From Sediminibacterium goheungense (GTDB lineage: Bacteria; Bacteroidota; Bacteroidia; Chitinophagales; Chitinophagaceae): a DNA stretch of 64,000 nt. The stretch covers positions 1,266,050 through 1,330,049 of the forward strand of contig NZ_SNWP01000010.1 of NCBI RefSeq assembly GCF_004361915.1, given 5' to 3'. The position numbers were made by a program, and so were the translations under genes. Positions 35,824 through 43,190 of the stretch are shown piece after piece (position 1 is the stretch's first letter; every line of letters begins with the position of its first letter). The notes beneath the pieces are model-generated. The model ran no database searches, was not told the origin of the DNA, and was given only the letters and a program-made list of their open reading frames with translations.

Positions 35824-37145
35824 AGTGCTTCTACCAGATCCTGGTAATAGTCGAGACCAAGATGCGTAATCAAATCTTCACCCATCATATGACGCAGTGT
35901 GTTCTGCAGCTTGATCAGCTGTTTGAAAATATCATGTTCAGGTCTTAGCCCCGGTGCTGTTTGTGGTGATTTAAAATAAAATGATAACCACTCCTGTATG
36001 CCGCTCATATTCGCTCTTTTTGCCAGATCCATAAAAATGGCCAGATCCAATACAATGGGTGCTGCAAGAATAGAATCGCGACATAGGAAATTAATCTTGA
36101 TCTGCATCGGATAACCCAACCAGCCAAAGATGTCGATATTGTCCCAGCTCTCTTTATTATCTCCATGTGGGGGATAATAATTGATACGAACCTTATGGTA
36201 CAAATCTCCATACAGTTCAGGGTTTATTTCAGGTTGGAGGATATCTTCCAGTACACTCAACTTAGATACTTCTTTGGTTTTAAAATTATCCGGATCATCC
36301 AATACCAAACCGTCTCTATTACCAAGAATATTGGTTGAGAACCAACCCCTGATTCCCAGTGCTCTGGCATGTAAACCTGGCGCAAGAATCGTTTTCATAA
36401 GGGTTTGGCCTGTTTTAAAATCCTTACCACCAATGGGTGTAGCTGTTTCTTTAGAAAGTTCTATCAGAGCAGGGATATCACATGTAAGATTAGGCGCTCC
36501 ATTTGCATATGGCACACCGATTTTTATGGCTGCATATGCATAGATCATACTGGGTGAAATAGCAGGATCATTGTTCTTCAAACCTTCTTCAAATGACGCA
36601 ACCGTTTCATGAACTGCAGAAGGTTCAATATATTTTTCTGTTGACCCACACCAAACAATTACTACACGATCGCAACCATTGTCTTTTTTAAACTGTTGGA
36701 TGTCATTGATTACCTCATTAGCCAGATCCCATTTTGTGGCAGCTGATTTAATATGTGTGCCATCCAGGTTCTTTACATAAGATTTATCAAACACTGCCTT
36801 CATGGGCTTGATGGCTTCCAACTCGGGTTTGATCGTATTGAGCAATGATGGCTCCAGCACTTTCGCATTCATGGCCGCCTCGTATACATTATCACTGTAA
36901 ACATCCCAGCCCCCAAATACTACATCACTTAAGGGTGCCAATGGAACAAAATCTTTAATGAGTGGATACCTGTTTTCCGTTCTTTTTCCGAGACGGATAT
37001 TACCCATTTGCGTAAGGGCGCCAATGGGCTGTGCCAGCCCTTTATTTACTGCTGCAACACCTGCTATGACCGTGGTTGCCACTGCACCAAGACCCGGAAG
37101 CAGTATTCCCAGTTTTCCATTTGCTGGCTGTATTTGTTCTTTCAT
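35820..37145 (-). CDS. myo-inositol-1(3)-phosphate synthase
   Basis: An NAD-dependent isomerase of 441 residues that converts glucose 6-phosphate to inositol 3-phosphate. The N-terminal nucleotide motif LLPGLGAVATTVIAG, the VVIWCGSTEKY segment, PIGGKDFKTGQT and the inositol-synthase region KSWDNIDIFGWLG with its NFLCRDSILAAPIVLDLA tail are clear. It opens the cluster and provides the head group for the phosphatidyltransferase downstream. The 4-bp overlap with the PgpA-like gene indicates coupled translation. Confidence 0.92.
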   Translation of the reverse strand: MKEQIQPANGKLGILLPGLGAVATTVIAGVAAVNKGLAQPIGALTQMGNIRLGKRTENRYPLIKDFVPLAPLSDVVFGGWDVYSDNVYEAAMNAKVLEPSLLNTIKPELEAIKPMKAVFDKSYVKNLDGTHIKSAATKWDLANEVINDIQQFKKDNGCDRVVIVWCGSTEKYIEPSAVHETVASFEEGLKNNDPAISPSMIYAYAAIKIGVPYANGAPNLTCDIPALIELSKETATPIGGKDFKTGQTLMKTILAPGLHARALGIRGWFSTNILGNRDGLVLDDPDNFKTKEVSKLSVLEDILQPEINPELYGDLYHKVRINYYPPHGDNKESWDNIDIFGWLGYPMQIKINFLCRDSILAAPIVLDLAIFMDLAKRANMSGIQEWLSFYFKSPQTAPGLRPEHDIFKQLIKLQNTLRHMMGEDLITHLGLDYYQDLVEAL

Positions 37146-37177
37146 GCATGAATTTTTCTCGATTATTAAATAATGTC

Positions 37178-37198
37178 CGTCCAGTCTGAGACTGGACG
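37178..37198. other. hairpin between tetR and inositol-phosphate synthase
   Basis: A perfect 9-bp inverted repeat CGTCCAGTC / GACTGGACG with a TGA loop in the 72-bp gap. No T-run follows on the minus strand. It may be an operator, a processing site, or one of the short intra-operon palindromes also seen in the leu and ilv operons. Confidence 0.5.
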
Positions 37199-37217
37199 AG
37201 ACGAATGAACTCCATTT

Positions 37218-37814
37218 TTATTTTTTTAATCCTCTTACCATGATCGTTATCACGGAATCAATTCTGGTTTCCAGTTTAGGATATTTATTTCCGGCAAAAA
37301 GATCCCGCTCCAGCCCTCTTAAAGAACTTACAATGATCATAGGGAGTATATCGAGTTCTTTTTTTATAGCCGAGCTGAATTCTCCGTTTTTAATACCAAA
37401 GCTGAGTATATCTGTTACCAGTTTCACTTCCTGTTGGTCGTACTCTGTATGCAGGTGTTTCATACAACGCATATTTTCCTGCATTTCGCCACGTACAACC
37501 TTATATAGATTTGATTTTTTTTGAAGTGCCTTTATTTTGGTAATGGTGAAAGCCCTGAGTTTATCTTCGGCTGAAGCCGATTTTTCAGCTGCTTCCCGGG
37601 CATCATGAAATACTTCGGTCATCTCTTTGCTAATGACGGCGTCAAATATCTCTTCCTTACTGCAATAGTAATAATACAGGGTACTCTTCCCTTTTCCCAT
37701 AGAACGGGCAATATCTTCCATAGTGGTTTTTTTCAAACCAAACTGTTGGAATAGCTTTTGTGCTTCTTTGAGAATGTCGTCTTTTACGATCTCTTCTTTT
37801 GCGGACAATATCAT
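37218..37814 (-). CDS. TetR/AcrR family transcriptional regulator
   Basis: A 198-residue repressor-type protein. The N-terminal TetR helix-turn-helix is clear: ILKEAQKLFQQFGLKKTTM, then EDIARSMGKGKSTLYYYYCSK. The C-terminal ligand domain is not informative. The ATG at 37814 is preferred over a TTG at 37844, since the extension would cover a palindromic operator-like site. It lies 72 bp upstream of the inositol-phosphate synthase gene in the same direction, so it may control the inositol-lipid operon or itself. Confidence 0.85.
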   Translation of the reverse strand: MILSAKEEIVKDDILKEAQKLFQQFGLKKTTMEDIARSMGKGKSTLYYYYCSKEEIFDAVISKEMTEVFHDAREAAEKSASAEDKLRAFTITKIKALQKKSNLYKVVRGEMQENMRCMKHLHTEYDQQEVKLVTDILSFGIKNGEFSSAIKKELDILPMIIVSSLRGLERDLFAGNKYPKLETRIDSVITIMVRGLKK

Positions 37815-37820
37815 TTTTTC

Positions 37821-37841
37821 GACCAAAATCGTTTTTCGGTC
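37821..37841. promoter_or_regulatory. operator-like repeat before tetR
   Basis: GACCAAAATCGTTTTTCGGTC is an imperfect inverted repeat (GACC-AAAA ... TTTT-C-GGTC) ending 6 bp before the tetR ATG. The same stretch can also be read as two direct TTTTGG(A)YCGAAAAA repeats. It is a good candidate for autoregulatory binding by the TetR protein. Confidence 0.45.
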
Positions 37842-37887
37842 CAAAAGTAGGTAAATTTCGGAACAGCCTGTAACCGCTTATATAAAA

Positions 37888-38958
37888 TCAGCCTTTTCGG
37901 CGTGCAAAATCCTGCATTAATGAACAGATAGCTTCTACGCTGCTTTGATCCAATGCGTTATACATACTAACCCGTATACCGCCTACGGTTCTGTAACCTT
38001 TCACCCCAATCATACCTTCCTTTTTACATTCATCCAAAAAAACTGGTTCCAGTGCCGGATCATTCAGAAAGAAAACCGCATTCATAAGACTGCGATCCTC
38101 TTTTGCGACGGTTGGTGTAAACAGGGGAAGGCTATCGATGGTCTGGTACAAGAGATTGGCTTTTGCCTGATTTCTTTTCTCCATTTCAGGTAAACCACCT
38201 TCCTGTATAATCCAGCGAAGGGTAAGCATGCTTACATATACGGCAAATACTGGTGGCGTATTCATCAAAGAGCCGGCTGCAATATGTTTCTGATAATCCA
38301 TGATGGTGGGGATACGGCGATTCACTTTTCCGAGTACATCTTTCCTTACCACCACCATATTCACCCCTGCTGCACCCATATTTTTCTGAGCACCTGCATA
38401 GATGAATGCAAACCGATTATAATTAGCAGGCCTGCAAAAGATATCACTGCTCATATCTGCTACCAACGGCACACTGGTTTCGGGGAATTGATGCCATTGT
38501 GTTCCTTCTACTGTATTATTTGATGTTATATGGAGGTAACTTGCCGCCTCCGGAATGCTGAATTCCTTTTGAATATAGGTGTTCTGCCTATCAGCACTGT
38601 CGGCAACGATAGTAACTTTTCCAAACAGAGCTGCTTCGGTAGCTGCCTTTTTACCCCAGATACCATTGATATGATAGGCAGCCGTTGCCTGGTCATCCAG
38701 TAAATTCATGGGCACCTGCATAAACTGCGTAGTAGCACCGCCATGCAGAAACAATACATCATGATCATCTCCCAAATCCATCAGTTGCTTTACAGAGGCA
38801 ATGGCTTCATCCAACACAGCCTGAAAATGCGTGGTTCGATGGCCAATTTCGAGAATAGACAATCCTGTTCCATTAAAATCTAGAATCGCCTGTGATGCCT
38901 GCTCCATAACGGTTTGCGGCAGGACAGAAGGCCCTGAATTGAAATTGTGAAGTTTCAT
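37888..38958 (-). CDS. serC: phosphoserine aminotransferase
   Basis: A PLP enzyme of 356 residues that makes 3-phosphoserine from 3-phosphohydroxypyruvate and glutamate (also 4-phosphohydroxythreonine in B6 synthesis). NFNSGPSVLP at the N-terminus, SILEIGHRTTHF and the lysine region FAFIYAGAQKNMGAAG are diagnostic. The ATG at 38958 is chosen; the longer frame to 39018 is only read-through of repetitive upstream DNA. No serA lies next to it, unlike many Bacteroidota. Serine feeds sphingolipid, phosphatidylserine and one-carbon synthesis. Confidence 0.95.
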   Translation of the reverse strand: MKLHNFNSGPSVLPQTVMEQASQAILDFNGTGLSILEIGHRTTHFQAVLDEAIASVKQLMDLGDDHDVLFLHGGATTQFMQVPMNLLDDQATAAYHINGIWGKKAATEAALFGKVTIVADSADRQNTYIQKEFSIPEAASYLHITSNNTVEGTQWHQFPETSVPLVADMSSDIFCRPANYNRFAFIYAGAQKNMGAAGVNMVVVRKDVLGKVNRRIPTIMDYQKHIAAGSLMNTPPVFAVYVSMLTLRWIIQEGGLPEMEKRNQAKANLLYQTIDSLPLFTPTVAKEDRSLMNAVFFLNDPALEPVFLDECKKEGMIGVKGYRTVGGIRVSMYNALDQSSVEAICSLMQDFARRKG

Positions 38959-38984
38959 GTTGCTTGCTTGAGCCTGCAAGGTAG

Positions 38985-39116
38985 GAAAATAGCAAATAGC
39001 GGATGGCGAATTGCACATAGGTTATAGCAAATGGATCATGGCTAATAGTTTATGGCCCTGATCCATGATTAATAGTTATCGGCTATAAGCCATGAACCAT
39101 ATGCCATAAGCTATTC
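38985..39116. repeat. AT-rich palindromic repeat mosaic
   Basis: The intergenic DNA upstream of serC is built from short degenerate words: TAGCAAATAGC, ATCATGGCTAATAGTT, CCATGATTAATAGTT, and AAGCCATGAACCATATGCCATAAGCT. On the minus strand, AGCTTATGGCATATGGTTCATGG matches the repeat at 48203-48275 except for purine-purine and pyrimidine-pyrimidine changes. It includes the last codons of the DUF502 gene. Confidence 0.55.
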
Positions 39117-39755
39117 ATGTACATCTGTAACACCGCCTGATACTGTGTATTTCATAGCATCTACTGCACTTACATCTTTCAGAGGTTTGATGCGATCTTT
39201 GGGAACTATATAGGTAATACCTGAAATGGCATAGGAATGTGGTACATAAACCGTTACGTGATCTTTCATACCAAACTCTTCTGAAGAAAGCTGTGTAATA
39301 AAACCAATACGCCACACATCAACAGCATCAACATTTACAAGAACCGGTTTATCAAATTTCTTTTTATTTCCCGCAAAAGCTTCAAGAAAATCCTTTACGG
39401 ATGAGTAAATAAACTTGATGCCTGGCGTTTTTTCCAGTACGGTATCCAGTAATGTAACCAATCTGCCCACCACAAAGAGCGAAGAAATCCAGCCTACCAC
39501 TAATACCAACGCAATCACAACTACAAAACCCAATCCCGGCAGGCTTTTCAGGTTTCCGGCAGCATCTTTTTCAAGCAGATCGGGGAATAAATTGTAAATG
39601 ATATTGGGCAGAAAACCATCGATCCACCTGAATAAACCGATCACTACCCAAAGTGTGATACCAATAGGTGCCAGCACAATGACCCCCTGAAAGAAATACT
39701 GTAATAGCTTCTTCAGGTAGCTGCGCATCGTGGCTTTCATCTCGGTTTGGCCCAT
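39111..39755 (-). CDS. DUF502 family membrane protein
   Basis: A protein of about 214 residues with two transmembrane helices, one near LQYFFQGVIVLAPIGITLWVV and one near GFVVVIALVLVVGWISSL, then a soluble C-terminal part. The GLFRWIDGFLP, TPGIKFIYSSVKDFLEAF and SGGVTDV segments identify DUF502. Members occur widely in bacteria and plants; their role is not settled. The ATG at 39755 (MGQTEMKATMRSY) is preferred over an upstream frame beginning at 39836. An ATG at 39740 is also possible. Confidence 0.85.
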   Translation of the reverse strand: MGQTEMKATMRSYLKKLLQYFFQGVIVLAPIGITLWVVIGLFRWIDGFLPNIIYNLFPDLLEKDAAGNLKSLPGLGFVVVIALVLVVGWISSLFVVGRLVTLLDTVLEKTPGIKFIYSSVKDFLEAFAGNKKKFDKPVLVNVDAVDVWRIGFITQLSSEEFGMKDHVTVYVPHSYAISGITYIVPKDRIKPLKDVSAVDAMKYTVSGGVTDVHE

Positions 39756-39898
39756 CTGTTTGAATTTCAATGTAAAGTAACTAAGAAAAAGACAATCGAA
39801 CCTTTTTATGACTAAGCAGTGAGAAAAAACTAACAATTATAAGTATTTCATTCATCCTTTTTATACGCCGCTTAACGAAGATTTAATCCAAAAAAAAC

Positions 39899-39937
39899 AT
39901 GGAAACTTTGGTAACGATTAAAGTTTCCATAGTTTTG
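39899..39937 (+). promoter_or_regulatory. promoter and TetR operator of the efflux operon
   Basis: TTTG (39907-39910), a 19-bp spacer and TAGTTTTG (39930-39937) are a perfect match to the Bacteroidota consensus. A perfect 11-bp inverted repeat, ATGGAAACTTT / AAAGTTTCCAT with a 10-bp spacer (39899-39930), covers the -33 box and reaches the first base of the -7 box. Binding there would exclude RNA polymerase. The regulator gene starts 16 bp downstream. Confidence 0.8.
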
Positions 39938-39953
39938 CGCCCGAATTAAGCGT

Positions 39954-40568
39954 ATGGAAACACAAGAACGAATACTTACCAAAGCACATGAATTATTCAT
40001 GCGCTATGGCCTGCGCAGCGTGAGTATGGATGAGATTGCCAATCACCTGGGCATGAGTAAGAAAACAATTTATCAGTTTTATACCGATAAAGATGCATTG
40101 GTAGAAGGCGCTATTGATATTGAAATTCAACGAAGTAAGAAAGATTGTGTATGCACTCGCGACCAGAGTGAAAACGCAATCCATGAAATCTTCCTCGCAT
40201 TAGATATGGTTCAGGAGATGTTGAAGCATATGAATCCATCGCTGATGTTCGATCTGGAAAAATACCATCCAAAAGCCTATAAACAGTTTCTGGAACACAA
40301 GAATAAATTCTTTCTTGAAATCATCAGAACCAATCTGGAATGGGGTATCAAAGAAGGGCTTTACCGGGAAGATATCAATATTGAATTATTAACACGTTTC
40401 AGATTGGTGACTATGTTTTTAATGTTCGACACATTAAATTTTCCGATCACCAAGTTCAGCCCAGGGCAGGTAATTACAGAGATCACAGATAATTTTCTGT
40501 ATGGGCTGGCAACTTCAAAGGGACAAAAATTGATTCAGAAATATAAGCAACAAAGACTAAAAAAGTAA
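39954..40568 (+). CDS. TetR family regulator of the efflux operon
   Basis: A 204-residue TetR/AcrR repressor: the N-terminal helix-turn-helix contains LTKAHELFMRYGLRSVSM, then DEIANHLGMSKKTIYQFYTDK. It is the first gene of a TetR-TolC-adaptor-RND operon, 4 bp before tolC, and an inverted repeat overlaps its promoter, so it most likely represses its own operon and is released by an efflux substrate. The family and context are firm; the ligand is unknown. Confidence 0.9.
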   Translation: METQERILTKAHELFMRYGLRSVSMDEIANHLGMSKKTIYQFYTDKDALVEGAIDIEIQRSKKDCVCTRDQSENAIHEIFLALDMVQEMLKHMNPSLMFDLEKYHPKAYKQFLEHKNKFFLEIIRTNLEWGIKEGLYREDINIELLTRFRLVTMFLMFDTLNFPITKFSPGQVITEITDNFLYGLATSKGQKLIQKYKQQRLKK

Positions 40569-40572
40569 ACCT

Positions 40573-41916
40573 ATGAGTAAAAGAAAGATTCAAAGCATGG
40601 TTTTACTGTTGGGGCTGGCAATTAGTACAATTACCTACGCTCAGAATTCTGCAAGACATGAATTTTCCATTCAGCAATCTGTGGAATATGCCTATAAAAA
40701 CAATGTGCAGGTTAAAAATGCCTTGTTGAATATTCAGGTACAACAGCAAACCAACCGAGACATTACCTCGGCTGCATTACCTACTGTTAGTGGTAATTTA
40801 TCTGGTAATGATTATTTGCAACTTCCGGTTTCCTTATTACCCGGCGAGTTTTTTGGTAGTGCGCCCGGCACTTTTATACCGGTTCGTTTTGGTGTAAAAT
40901 ACAATGCTTATGCTACCATACAACTCCAGCAGTTATTGTTTGATGGTCAGGTATTTATTGGCTTACAGGCACGTAAAACTTCGATCGACTTTCAAACCAA
41001 AAATAAAGAAGTAACGGAAGAGATGATCAAAACAAACATCCACAAAATCTATTACCAGTTGGTGGTAAGTAAAACACAGATCGATTTACTGGATGCAAAC
41101 ATCAACCGCCTCAGTAAACTGGAACATGATACCAAAGAGCTGTATAAAAACGGCTTTGCAGAGAAACTTGATCTGGATAAAATTTCCGTTCAGGTGGCAA
41201 ATCTTCAGACAGAAAAACTGAAAGCATTAAACAGCATTGACCTGGGTTATATGGGCTTAAAGACTTTACTAGGCATGCCTGTTACTGATACTTTGATATT
41301 AACAGATAAGTTGAGTGAGGATCAGATCAGTCAAGATTTTACCCTGGACACTGCCTACAACTATGCAGACAGAAAAGATTTTCAGTACCTCAGTCTGGGA
41401 AAGAAATTAAATGAGTTTAACATCAAACGTTATCAGTTAAGCTACCTGCCTACTGTATCACTTTCAGGTTCTTATACCAAGAATGCGCAACGTAATAAGT
41501 TCGACTTCTTTGGTAAAGGCGACTGGTTCACCACCTCATTTATCGGATTAAACATTGCAGTTCCCATATTTGATGGTTTTGCAAAAGATGCACGCATCAA
41601 AAAAGCGCGCTTTGAGTTAAAGCAAACTGAAAATCAGTTAGACAATCTTAAACTCTCCATTGATAATGAGGTTGCCCAGTCGAGGGCAAATTTCAAAACA
41701 GCCATTGCTACCATGAATTTCCAAAAGAAAAATATGCAGTTGGCTGAAAATGTTTATAACCAGACCAAAAAGAAATATGAGGTAGGTACCGGTTCCAATA
41801 CAGAGATCACTGCAGCACAAACAGATCTGGTAACCGCACAAACCAATTATATCAGTGCCCTGTACAGCGCTATTATTGCCAGGGTTGATTATTTAAAAGC
41901 TATCGGAAAATTATAA
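40573..41916 (+). CDS. TolC-family outer membrane efflux protein
   Basis: A 447-residue exported protein with a signal peptide (ending TYAQ, about residue 24) and two long helical OEP repeats separated by a central region, as in TolC. The second repeat ends with YNQTKKKYEVGTGSNTEITAAQTDL, a typical OEP feature. It forms the outer-membrane channel of the tripartite pump. It begins 4 bp after tetR; its stop overlaps the adaptor start by one base. Confidence 0.9.
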   Translation: MSKRKIQSMVLLLGLAISTITYAQNSARHEFSIQQSVEYAYKNNVQVKNALLNIQVQQQTNRDITSAALPTVSGNLSGNDYLQLPVSLLPGEFFGSAPGTFIPVRFGVKYNAYATIQLQQLLFDGQVFIGLQARKTSIDFQTKNKEVTEEMIKTNIHKIYYQLVVSKTQIDLLDANINRLSKLEHDTKELYKNGFAEKLDLDKISVQVANLQTEKLKALNSIDLGYMGLKTLLGMPVTDTLILTDKLSEDQISQDFTLDTAYNYADRKDFQYLSLGKKLNEFNIKRYQLSYLPTVSLSGSYTKNAQRNKFDFFGKGDWFTTSFIGLNIAVPIFDGFAKDARIKKARFELKQTENQLDNLKLSIDNEVAQSRANFKTAIATMNFQKKNMQLAENVYNQTKKKYEVGTGSNTEITAAQTDLVTAQTNYISALYSAIIARVDYLKAIGKL

Positions 41917-43127
41917 TGACCAATAAACCTAAGTATATGCAAAAAATATTCTCTATCGTAGTGCTGACCTCAGCAGTTTTTCTCGCCTCCTGTGGTGGAA
42001 GCGAGGGTACTGGTGCAGCCGCAGAACAAAAAGCAAAGCTCACAGAACTTAAAAAACAAAAAGAAGGTATAGAAGCGGAGATTAAAAAACTGGAAGCTGC
42101 TATCGCCAAACTTGATCCGGCTTTTGCTAAGCCTGAAAATGCCAAACTTGTGGCTTTTACAGCAATAGCACCTGAAACCTTTACTCATTATATTGATTTA
42201 CAGGGTAAGATTGAATCAGAAAACATTTCCTATGTTACCCCACGTGGTGGTGGCGGACAAGTAAAAGCTGTCTACATTAAAAGAGGTGATGTTGTAAAGA
42301 AAGGTCAGCTGGTACTGAAATTAGATGATGCCTTACAGCGCCAGAGTGTTCTCGCTGCAGAAAAAGGACTTGAAACATTAAAAACTCAGCTTTCATTTGC
42401 GAAAACATTATACCAGAAACAAAAAAATCTCTGGGATCAGAATATTGGTACCGAGGTACAGCTGATTACCGCAAAAAATAATGTAGAAACTTTAGAGAGT
42501 CAGTTAAAAAGTGCTGAGGAACAAGTGAAAATTTCCAGAGAGCAACTGCTATTTACTTCAGTATACAGCGATGTGGATGGTGTAGCGGAAGATGTAAATA
42601 TTCGTATTGGCGAATTATTTGCAGGTGCCGGCCAGATTAAGATCGTAAATACCAGTAACCTGAAAGTTACCACAGAAGTTCCAGAGAACTATCTTGACAG
42701 AGTTGGTAAGGGTTCTAAACTGAAAATTACTTTGCCAGATATTAATAAATCTGTTGAAACTGCCGTATCCGTTTCAGGTAAAATTATCAATCCAATCAGT
42801 CGTAGTTTTTTCATTGAAGCTAAACTTCCTAACGACAAAGACTTCAGACCCAACCAGATTGCAATGGTACAAATTCAGGACTATACGCTGACCAATGCCA
42901 TTATTGTACCCATCAATACTTTACAGAACGATGAAAAGGGAAAATACGTGATGGTAGCTTCTAAAGAAGGCGGTAAACTGGTAGCAAGAAAGAAAATGGT
43001 AACTGCGGGTGAGTTCTATGGTGATAAACTGGAAATTAAAACCGGGTTACAGGCAGGCGACCTCGTAATCGTAGAAGGTTACCAGAGTTTGTATGATGGC
43101 CAAACCATTACAACCAGCAGTAAGTAA
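41916..43127 (+). CDS. RND efflux periplasmic adaptor (membrane fusion lipoprotein)
   Basis: A 403-residue membrane fusion protein. A lipoprotein signal ends in the lipobox LASC (Cys about residue 26), followed by a coiled-coil segment rich in Lys/Glu, the lipoyl half-motifs (PRGGGGQVKAVYIKRGDVVKKGQLVLKLDD), an alpha-hairpin and a beta-barrel domain. The start at 41916 overlaps the tolC stop (TAATG). A second ATG at 41937 (MQKIFSIV) gives a tighter lipoprotein signal and may be the true start. It links the RND pump to TolC. Confidence 0.9.
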   Translation: MTNKPKYMQKIFSIVVLTSAVFLASCGGSEGTGAAAEQKAKLTELKKQKEGIEAEIKKLEAAIAKLDPAFAKPENAKLVAFTAIAPETFTHYIDLQGKIESENISYVTPRGGGGQVKAVYIKRGDVVKKGQLVLKLDDALQRQSVLAAEKGLETLKTQLSFAKTLYQKQKNLWDQNIGTEVQLITAKNNVETLESQLKSAEEQVKISREQLLFTSVYSDVDGVAEDVNIRIGELFAGAGQIKIVNTSNLKVTTEVPENYLDRVGKGSKLKITLPDINKSVETAVSVSGKIINPISRSFFIEAKLPNDKDFRPNQIAMVQIQDYTLTNAIIVPINTLQNDEKGKYVMVASKEGGKLVARKKMVTAGEFYGDKLEIKTGLQAGDLVIVEGYQSLYDGQTITTSSK

Positions 43128-43190
43128 GCATAAAGCATCAGAGGTCAAATGACTCTGAATGCAAGATTCAAGATCAATTAAACTAATTGT

